From G039029935 sp039029935 (lineage in GTDB: Bacteria; Chloroflexota; Anaerolineae; Caldilineales; Caldilineaceae), in NCBI GenBank assembly GCA_039029935.1, contig JBCCFC010000226.1, positions 1-13,414 on the forward strand: a stretch of 13,414 nucleotides of DNA. The letters run 5' to 3'. Of the stretch, positions 7,431 through 13,414 are shown in pieces. The position numbers and the translations under genes are program-made. Numbering within the stretch: position 1 is the first letter of the stretch; each line of letters begins with the position of its first letter. The notes under the pieces are model-generated. The model saw only the letters and a program-made list of their open reading frames with translations, did no database searches and was not told the DNA's origin.

Positions 7431-7448
7431 CCAATTTTCAAAAATTGG
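7431..7448. promoter_or_regulatory. 18-bp palindrome, candidate TetR operator
   Basis: CCAATTTTCAAAAATTGG has two perfect 8-bp arms around a 2-bp centre, a size and symmetry typical of TetR-family operators. It lies between the TetR-gene promoter and the start region of the divergent gene. That this window's regulator binds it is an inference. Confidence 0.5.
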
Positions 7449-7477
7449 CAAACTAGATTGGCCTCTATTCTAGTACG

Positions 7478-7506
7478 TTGACAGGTAGTTGACAGCATGG
7501 TGACAG
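7478..7506 (-). promoter_or_regulatory. Three 11-bp-spaced direct repeats, Pho-box-like
   Basis: The plus strand has TTGACAG at 7478, TTGACAG at 7489 and GTGACAG at 7500, separated by GTAG and CATG. The minus strand reads CTGTCAC, CTGTCAA, CTGTCAA at 11-bp steps. The core CTGTCA and its 11-bp period match the PhoB Pho-box pattern, and the period suits any tandem-binding OmpR/PhoB-type regulator. The same sequence gives two perfect -35 hexamers TTGACA toward the giant gene, but no good -10 lies 16-18 bp after either, so a regulator site is preferred. Confidence 0.45.
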
Positions 7507-7534
7507 CCGATTGTAAGTCCTCAGTCATGAACTT

Positions 7535-7563
7535 CTACGTTATTTGTTGTAGAATAAGCGTAG
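7535..7563. repeat. Imperfect inverted repeat over a possible -10 box
   Basis: CTACGTTATT (7535-7544) pairs with AATAAGCGTAG (7553-7563), with one bulged base and an 8-base loop. TAGAAT at 7550-7555 is five of six to the -10 consensus for the plus-strand gene, but its -35 partner (ATGAAC at 7527) is weak. It could be an operator over the promoter or a leader hairpin. The rest of 7564-7600 shows nothing recognisable. Confidence 0.35.
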
Positions 7564-7611
7564 CAAAACCGTAAAGTTTACACACGATTGAGAGATACAT
7601 GAGGACAAGCA

Positions 7612-10600
7612 ATGCCGAATTCAGCTACAGAACACAGCGCATTACAACAATATCTATGGGATGTTTTTCTGCTCATCCTGCTGCTTCTGCTCCTTTTGCC
7701 CAAATCTATTGATGCCAAATCATCTGACGCCAAACCACCTGACGCCAAATCATCTGAACCCATTATATCTGTAGTTGATACACAAGCCGAAAGCCAATCA
7801 TTCATCGGTTTAGAAACCATTGCTCAGTGGTATGGCGGCGACATCGACTATGAAACCATGAGCATTGCATGGGGTGACATGGATGATGATGGCGACCTTG
7901 ATTTGGCCGTAGGCAATCGCAACGGTCCCAACCTTGTCTATGTAAATAAACATGACACACACCTCACGCATCCAGAATTGACGACGACGGATAACATCTT
8001 TTCTGCAACACCCATCTGGACCTCGACCCAAACCGACCAAACCTATGCGGTCGCATGGGGGGATGTGGATAAGGATGGCGACCTTGACCTCGCTGTTGGC
8101 AATCGCAATGGCCGCAGCCGTGTCTATGAAAACGAGGACGGGCTGCTGTTGACGAACCCGATTTGGTCCTCATCGCAAAGCCGAGACACCCGTAGTATTG
8201 CTTGGGCAGATGTCAACAACGACGGCTTTCTCGATCTCACACTTGGCAACCGTGACACCCCCGTCGAGATTTACCACAACCAAAATGGCACACTCGCCAA
8301 CACAGTCTATTGGGCTGCCAACGAAGGCGAAAGCACGTTAAGCATTGCATGGGCCGATGTCAACGGCGATGCGTTGCCGGACCTTGCTGTCGGCAATGAA
8401 ATTCACCCACTCAGACTCTATTTGAACACAGGCACAACCCTCTCCAACACACCCACCTGGTCTGCTACCAGCGTTGATAGCATCACCAGCCTTGCATGGG
8501 CCGATGTCAACGGTGATGGGTTGATTGACTTAGCAACGGGTAATCGCAACGCCAGCAATCACGTCTATCTCAATCAGGGCAGTTTGTTAGAACCCACACC
8601 AAGTTGGTCATCCACCGAGGCTGACGAGACATGGAGCGTGGCATGGGCAGATGTCGATAATGATGGTGATTTAGATTTGATGTCAGGCAACAGCAATGGT
8701 GTCCTCAAACTTTATGTAGCCGAACAGATAGAGGGCATAACCCAATTGGGTGACACTGCTGTGTGGACATCAGGTGTCACCGATAATACGCGTAGCGTAG
8801 CCTTTGCAGATGTAGATGGTGATGGCGATATCGATATGGCGACAGGCAATCTGCGCCGCCCGAACAAACTCTATCGCAATCAATTGGTGGCCTTGGGCAA
8901 TGCCGCCGAGTGGTCATCTGCCGATAGCCTCTCCTCTTACGATGCGGCATGGGGCGATGTCGATGATGATGGCGATATTGACCTTGCCGTTGCCAATTGG
9001 AATGACCGCAACCAGCTCTTTCTCAACGTTGCTGGTGCATTGCAGACAACTGCCTCGTGGTTCTCCGATGCGAGTAATCAAACAGTGGCATTGGCGTGGG
9101 GCGATATGGATGGGGATACCGACCTCGATTTGGCCGTAGTCAACCGTGACGCCGCCGACGCCGTGTATCTCAACCAAAACGGTATACTAGAGACTAGCCC
9201 CAGTTGGCAGGCCGATGTGCAAACGGGTGTCAACGACAATGGTAGCGATATCGCCTGGGCCGACATCGACAACGACCGTGACCTTGACTTAGCAATTGCC
9301 ATCTTTGGTGGCCCGACCTTGCTCTATATGAATCAGGGGACAAGTCTGGAAACTTCACCAGCATGGCTATCCGATGAAATCGAGAACTCAACCTCACTGG
9401 CTTGGGGCGATGCTGACAATGATGGCGACCTTGACTTGGCTGTGGGCAACTACCGTGCGGCTAATCAACTTTATCTCAATGACGCGGGTATCCTTCAGGA
9501 GGCTGCCATGTGGTCATCGGTAGACAAAGACGAAACCGAGAGCGTTGCATGGGGGGATATCAACCGTGATGGTCTGTTGGATTTGGTGGTGGGCAATCGA
9601 CATGCTGACAACAAGGTATATTTCAACATCGGTGGTACACTAGCGACGCAGGCAGGCTGGCGTTCTAATGACGCCGACGAAACGCTCAGTGTGACGTTAG
9701 CTGATGTCGATAGTGATGGCGATCTGGATTTGGCTGCTGGCAATCGTGAAGGTGTCGCCAAAGTTTATCTCAATCAACATGGCGAATTGACCGAGACAGC
9801 GTTATGGCACTCTGCCGAACAGGGTGCATTTCATGATGTCGCCTTGGCGGATGTCAACATTGATGGCTATCTCGATTTAGCCGTTACCAATGCCGATGGT
9901 GTCAATTACCTCTATCCATATCACCTGCCAACCTCACCCCTGTTGTCACAACTTGCAAACACAGCCGATAGTCTCATGCAGATCGACCAAACACTGCTGG
10001 CGCCGGCCAATCACTATGCACTGTCAACCGTCAATGACGACGGTCTTATCGCAGTGCCCTATCAACTGAGCAGTAGCATCGCACCCAATGCAACACTTCG
10101 AGGTTTTTTCTCTAATGACGGTGGTGTCTGGAACAGTGCCACACCTGCTGATGATGTCTCCGGTGTCTCCACCAATCAAGAGCAATTTTATAGCTGGGAT
10201 ATCTATGGCAGCGGCTTCTTTGGGCAAAATGCCAATACATCCCTGCGGCTTGAAGCCTACCCATCACCAGGGCTGGTGATTAACAATCTGCCCGCCATCC
10301 CACAACGACCGTTGTGGAAAGCGCAAACACGTCCCTTTCGTACACAAGGCAATGCCATCCAAGTGCTTAGATACGATAAGACGCCATCTGCCGGAGCCAT
10401 TGTCTATCGCATCCCTGCCGATGCCACCGCTGGCGATGTGATTGCCGCCAGTGACGGCATACCTGCCCACACCGATTCCCAAGGCATTCTCCAGAGCAGT
10501 GCAGCGTTTGATGTTGGTGATCAGGACAGTGACCGTTTTGTCGCGTTATCACCCATCGAAAGCACAGCCAGCTACACGGTCTATCACACCAGTGCGACAC

Positions 10601-13068
10601 CGACTACGCTAGGACTTGACCTCTCTCCTGCTGCCAACAATGGCCTACACACCCTGACGAGTTCGGACGAGAATCCGCTTATCCTCTTTAACCTGACTGT
10701 TTCGCTAGAATGGGATGCGCGCAACGATGATAACTTTATGGTGCAGTTAAATACCGACCTTCGACGCACCTCCGAACTGCTCTATGACTGGACCAATGGG
10801 CAGGCCGCGCTGGGCGATATGACCATCTACCATGATAAGACATATTGGGATGCTGCCGATCTCCAGATTTTTGCCAGCAACCGCCTACGTCCCAATGCCG
10901 ACATCGGCGGGATTGTCGAGAACGTTGAAAACGAGACAATTTTGCTCAACGAGGGTGCAGCCAACGAAGAGAGTATGCTGGTTCACTATGTGCCGGGGGC
11001 TGTGCGTATGGGTGTGGTATGGAATCGCTTTGATGATTCGGTCAGCACAGTCAGCGATGATTGGCCGCGCGCCTTGGCGCATGAATTGGGACATTACCTC
11101 TTCTTCTTGCAGGACAACTATTTAGGGCTGGATGAGGAGAACACACTCATCAGCGTGGATACCTGCCCCAGCGCGATGAGCAACCCCTATCGTGATGCGC
11201 AAACTGAATTCCACCCGGAGATTGACTGGTTGCCCAACTGCGCCCAAACCATGAATCAACGGCTGTTAGGCCGCTGGGATTGGGAAACCATCACCGTGCA
11301 TTATCCCATGCTCAACGCCCCAACCCAATCGCTTGCCAATCTCAACCAAGGCCCCACCAACCTGCAACTCAACGTCACCCAAATTCGTGTTGTTGAGCCT
11401 GCCACCGAGGTTAACACCTTTGATGCACCACTCTTTTCACTGATAGATGCCAATGGCGGACGTTATCAACCAGGCAAACAAGCCCGTGCCTTCCTTTTCA
11501 AAGCTGACCCGGAACGACTGATTGATGTGGGACGACCCACCCAGGATTTTGTGCGCGCATGGGGATCAGAACCCGGAGATCGTCTCTGTGTTTTTGAAAC
11601 TGAAAGCCTGCGCACGGGCTGTGAGACATTGGCTGACGAGAGTGACAGCGTTACATTGTCTGTAGATGAGACATGGCAACCACGTGTCCGCTTCTCTATT
11701 GTCACATCCAGTACGATTCAAGTACAGGTCGATGGGCTGGCATCCAACTTGACCCTGCAAGCGCAGCTATTCCCACGCAAAGTTGAAACCTCCGATGCCG
11801 AGAGTACAGGCACACCCACAACCATCCAGCTAGCCTATCAGAATAATCGCTATCAAGGCACATTTAATCTCACCGAACCTGCTACGGCTGCCCAAGTCGC
11901 ACTCTGGGTCGGCACATCCGGTGAGGCTGCTGGCTCAGGCGACCGTCTGCTGGTTTTGGATTATGGGCTGGGTGGTGCGCCGTTGGAACTGGATGATTAC
12001 GGATTATTGGCACGTAACAATCGGCCTGCACAACTGATCGACAATCACGTGGACAACGCTCCTGCCATTTCTAGCGATGGGCAAGTCATGCTCTTTGTCC
12101 CGCAGGATGAATTTCTGCCCGGCGAATTTCACACACTCCAATCGACCCCATTCCTACCCGCATCACCCAATTGGCTGACGGTCATCGGCAAAGGATATTA
12201 CCTCTCAGCATCGGCCAATGCGCCCGACCTCGACGGGGCCAGTCTACGATTCCGTTACTTGGTAGACGAAGTACCAGCGGGTGAAGAGGCTTTCCTGCGT
12301 GTCTATCGCTATGATGACACCTCTAACACATGGAATCGCTTACCGACCGCATTGACTACAGACAGTGCCCTCGCTGAAGCCATCGCCCGCGTCCCTGGCC
12401 CCGGTCTCTATGCTCTCATGTCCACGCTCGAAGTCCCTATCGAAACCGCTGGATGGAATCTCATCTCCTATCCCGTGCAAGATGTACGCCCCATCGCAGA
12501 TGCATTGGCCTCGATTGAGGGCCAGTACACCACGCTCTTTGCCTATGACACACAGGACCCCAACGACCCGTGGAAAGGCTACAGCGCAGACCCTGCGACA
12601 CCCGATTGGGTCAACGAGTTCGCCGAGCTTGAGTTTGCACGTGGCTACTGGATTTATGTCACCGAGCCTGTGACCATTTCGATGAGTAGTACACCACAAA
12701 TGGTGATGATGCAAGCCGCAACCCATGCCCCACTGTCGCCAAGCACAACGCCACCGTCCACATTTTATGGCGAAGTCGTTGGTGCTGATGGCTTTACACC
12801 AACGGCCAACCAGCGTGTCACCATCTGGGCTGGCGATATGCTCTGTGGTAGTGGGTTGACGAAGCTGATGGATGATGCGGTTGTGTATGCTGTAGATGCA
12901 CACGCCATTGGCCCTTGCAGTAATTCTGGGCAAGAGTTGACTTTCCATGTTGATGGTCATGAGATGAATGGCCGAGGTATGTGGCAGAATGATGTGTTCC
13001 AACCACTGATGTTGGAGCCTGGTGGCGCAATATCAATGATGCAAATTTATTTGCCAATGGTCCGGTGA
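7612..13068 (+). CDS. Giant secreted VCBS/FG-GAP propeller protein with HExxH metalloprotease motif
   Basis: An 1818-residue exported protein. The ATG follows GAGGA by six bases, and an in-frame TGA at 7600 excludes an earlier start. Residues 14-30 form a strongly hydrophobic signal or anchor helix; the residues before it contain no Lys or Arg, which is odd. A linker of three DAK(S/P)(S/P) units (34-48) follows. Residues ~85-775 hold 14 repeats of the form W-[GA]-D-x-[DN]-x-D-G-D-x-D-[LM]-A-x-GN...LYLN, each with an integrin-like Ca-binding loop; 14 would suit two seven-bladed propellers. Beta-rich spacers follow, then HELGHYLFFLQDNY with H1157, E1158, H1161 and D1168, spaced as in CLCA-type zinc proteases (HExxH-x6-D), and a possible Met-turn AMSNPY. 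GWNLISYPV (near 1615), a small beta-type domain (~1717-1800) and the tail QIYLPMVR end the chain. It is probably surface-bound or extracellular and may digest or bind polymers. Protease activity is inferred from the motif only. Confidence 0.93.
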   Translation: MPNSATEHSALQQYLWDVFLLILLLLLLLPKSIDAKSSDAKPPDAKSSEPIISVVDTQAESQSFIGLETIAQWYGGDIDYETMSIAWGDMDDDGDLDLAVGNRNGPNLVYVNKHDTHLTHPELTTTDNIFSATPIWTSTQTDQTYAVAWGDVDKDGDLDLAVGNRNGRSRVYENEDGLLLTNPIWSSSQSRDTRSIAWADVNNDGFLDLTLGNRDTPVEIYHNQNGTLANTVYWAANEGESTLSIAWADVNGDALPDLAVGNEIHPLRLYLNTGTTLSNTPTWSATSVDSITSLAWADVNGDGLIDLATGNRNASNHVYLNQGSLLEPTPSWSSTEADETWSVAWADVDNDGDLDLMSGNSNGVLKLYVAEQIEGITQLGDTAVWTSGVTDNTRSVAFADVDGDGDIDMATGNLRRPNKLYRNQLVALGNAAEWSSADSLSSYDAAWGDVDDDGDIDLAVANWNDRNQLFLNVAGALQTTASWFSDASNQTVALAWGDMDGDTDLDLAVVNRDAADAVYLNQNGILETSPSWQADVQTGVNDNGSDIAWADIDNDRDLDLAIAIFGGPTLLYMNQGTSLETSPAWLSDEIENSTSLAWGDADNDGDLDLAVGNYRAANQLYLNDAGILQEAAMWSSVDKDETESVAWGDINRDGLLDLVVGNRHADNKVYFNIGGTLATQAGWRSNDADETLSVTLADVDSDGDLDLAAGNREGVAKVYLNQHGELTETALWHSAEQGAFHDVALADVNIDGYLDLAVTNADGVNYLYPYHLPTSPLLSQLANTADSLMQIDQTLLAPANHYALSTVNDDGLIAVPYQLSSSIAPNATLRGFFSNDGGVWNSATPADDVSGVSTNQEQFYSWDIYGSGFFGQNANTSLRLEAYPSPGLVINNLPAIPQRPLWKAQTRPFRTQGNAIQVLRYDKTPSAGAIVYRIPADATAGDVIAASDGIPAHTDSQGILQSSAAFDVGDQDSDRFVALSPIESTASYTVYHTSATPTTLGLDLSPAANNGLHTLTSSDENPLILFNLTVSLEWDARNDDNFMVQLNTDLRRTSELLYDWTNGQAALGDMTIYHDKTYWDAADLQIFASNRLRPNADIGGIVENVENETILLNEGAANEESMLVHYVPGAVRMGVVWNRFDDSVSTVSDDWPRALAHELGHYLFFLQDNYLGLDEENTLISVDTCPSAMSNPYRDAQTEFHPEIDWLPNCAQTMNQRLLGRWDWETITVHYPMLNAPTQSLANLNQGPTNLQLNVTQIRVVEPATEVNTFDAPLFSLIDANGGRYQPGKQARAFLFKADPERLIDVGRPTQDFVRAWGSEPGDRLCVFETESLRTGCETLADESDSVTLSVDETWQPRVRFSIVTSSTIQVQVDGLASNLTLQAQLFPRKVETSDAESTGTPTTIQLAYQNNRYQGTFNLTEPATAAQVALWVGTSGEAAGSGDRLLVLDYGLGGAPLELDDYGLLARNNRPAQLIDNHVDNAPAISSDGQVMLFVPQDEFLPGEFHTLQSTPFLPASPNWLTVIGKGYYLSASANAPDLDGASLRFRYLVDEVPAGEEAFLRVYRYDDTSNTWNRLPTALTTDSALAEAIARVPGPGLYALMSTLEVPIETAGWNLISYPVQDVRPIADALASIEGQYTTLFAYDTQDPNDPWKGYSADPATPDWVNEFAELEFARGYWIYVTEPVTISMSSTPQMVMMQAATHAPLSPSTTPPSTFYGEVVGADGFTPTANQRVTIWAGDMLCGSGLTKLMDDAVVYAVDAHAIGPCSNSGQELTFHVDGHEMNGRGMWQNDVFQPLMLEPGGAISMMQIYLPMVR
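7711..7755 (+). repeat. In-frame 15-bp tandem repeat, three copies
   Basis: Three 15-mers of the type GACGCCAAATCATCT encode DAKSS, DAKPP, DAKSS directly after the hydrophobic N-terminal helix. The copies differ at only a few bases and keep the frame, so the linker could change length by slippage without breaking the gene. Confidence 0.85.
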
Positions 13069-13071
13069 ATT

Positions 13072-13099
13072 GCCAGATTAGACAAAGTACGAATCTGGC
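13072..13099. terminator. Inverted repeat between convergent gene ends, weak terminator candidate
   Basis: GCCAGATT (13072-13079) and AATCTGGC (13092-13099) form a perfect 8-bp stem with a 12-base loop. It covers the 3' end of the response-regulator gene and begins four bases after the giant gene stops. There is no T-run on either strand, so intrinsic termination is doubtful. No better terminator exists in the 9-bp gap. Confidence 0.3.
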
Positions 13100-13414
13100 G
13101 TAGGTACTAAACCATTCTCAATCGCATATGTAACCAGCTCAGAAACATCATGGATACCGAACTTATTCATCAGGTTGGATCGATGTGTTTCCACTGTCTT
13201 ATAGCTGATACAGAGCATTTTACTAATTTCTTTGGTGGTATATCCTTCAGCGATAAGTTGTAGCACCTCGCGCTGGCGAGGTGTTAGCAGATTTAATGGC
13301 GTCTCTTGAATTTCATTTTTTTTCAATAACCGAGCGTGAATTTCTTCTTTGGGTAAGGCGTTGCTCAAATATCGTCGGTTAAGAGCCGTTGTGCGAACTG
13401 CTGTGACCAACTCA
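13078..13414 (-). CDS. NarL/LuxR-type response regulator, C-terminal HTH part, 5' end outside window
   Basis: The 111 visible residues are the output half of a two-component response regulator. The frame stays open to the window edge with ELVTAVRTTALNRRYLS, the usual end of the receiver domain and linker, so the TTG near 13410 is not a start and the receiver domain with its phospho-aspartate lies beyond the edge. The LuxR-type HTH is complete: LTPRQREVLQLIAEG, then TTKEISKMLCISYKTVETHR, then NLMNKFGIHDVSELVTYAI. This family activates or represses promoters when phosphorylated by a sensor kinase, which should be searched for upstream (to the right). The gene ends 9 bp from the giant gene, tail to tail, so the adjacency gives no direct evidence of shared control. 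Confidence 0.92.
   Translation of the reverse strand, partial: ELVTAVRTTALNRRYLSNALPKEEIHARLLKKNEIQETPLNLLTPRQREVLQLIAEGYTTKEISKMLCISYKTVETHRSNLMNKFGIHDVSELVTYAIENGLVPTPDSYFV

Noticed and set aside
7478..7517. Simple sigma-70 promoter using TTGACA at 7489
   Set aside because: The -35 is perfect, but the sequence 16-18 bp downstream (around TTGTAA) is a poor -10, and the third repeat at the same 11-bp step argues for a regulator site.
12340..13002. 220-codon minus-strand frame within the giant gene
   Set aside because: His/Cys/Gly-rich product without a known fold; the plus strand here encodes the conserved C-terminal domains.

Overview
The window reads as bacterial chromosome of roughly 50% G+C (by eye) and most resembles an environmental Chloroflexota genome of the Anaerolineae/Caldilineae kind. 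That placement is an inference. It rests on the secreted giant protein, which has VCBS/FG-GAP repeats, a HELGH protease segment, a small C-terminal beta-type domain and a last-residue tail IYLPMVR. I associate that combination with Chloroflexota secreted proteins from memory; I could not run a search. No tRNA, rRNA, CRISPR array, transposase or phage gene was seen.

Layout, left to right. (1) 1-2100 (+): the 3' part of a P1B-like (heavy-metal type) P-type ATPase whose start lies before the window. It overlaps by 20 bp (2) 2081-3301 (+), a monomeric sarcosine oxidase / N-methyltryptophan oxidase-type flavoprotein. (3) 3219-3980 (-): a metal-dependent cyclase / kynurenine-formamidase-like hydrolase, whose 3' end overlaps gene 2 antisense by 83 bp. 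(4) 4179-6518 (-): a cytoplasmic [4Fe-4S] molybdopterin oxidoreductase, upstream of and co-directional with the cyclase. The 198 bp between genes 3 and 4 is almost filled by a composite repeat element with inverted 9-mer arrays at its ends and two kinds of tandem repeat inside. (5) 6611-6793 (-): a 60-codon headless C-terminal remnant resembling the tail of PD-(D/E)XK-type ATPase/nuclease proteins. (6) 6816-7376 (-): a TetR-family regulator. (7) 7377-7611: a divergent control region with a near-perfect 18-bp palindrome, a leaderless-type promoter for the TetR gene and three 11-bp-spaced TTGACAG/CTGTCAA direct repeats. (8) 7612-13068 (+): an 1818-residue secreted protein with 14 Ca-binding propeller repeats and a zinc-metalloprotease-like motif. 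(9) 13078-13414 (-): the C-terminal HTH part of a NarL/LuxR-type response regulator, running off the window.

How they may work together. Genes 1 and 2 look translationally coupled, and genes 4 and 3 could be one transcript, but no single pathway obviously joins the metal pump, the amine oxidase, the hydrolase and the molybdoenzyme. The clearest functional unit is the TetR gene and the giant secreted protein, which share a control region rich in candidate operator sequences. The most unusual points are the P-type ATPase without a CPC motif, the molybdoenzyme without an obvious protein ligand to Mo, the composite repeat element, the Pho-box-like triple repeat, and the 14-repeat propeller fused to an HExxH protease.
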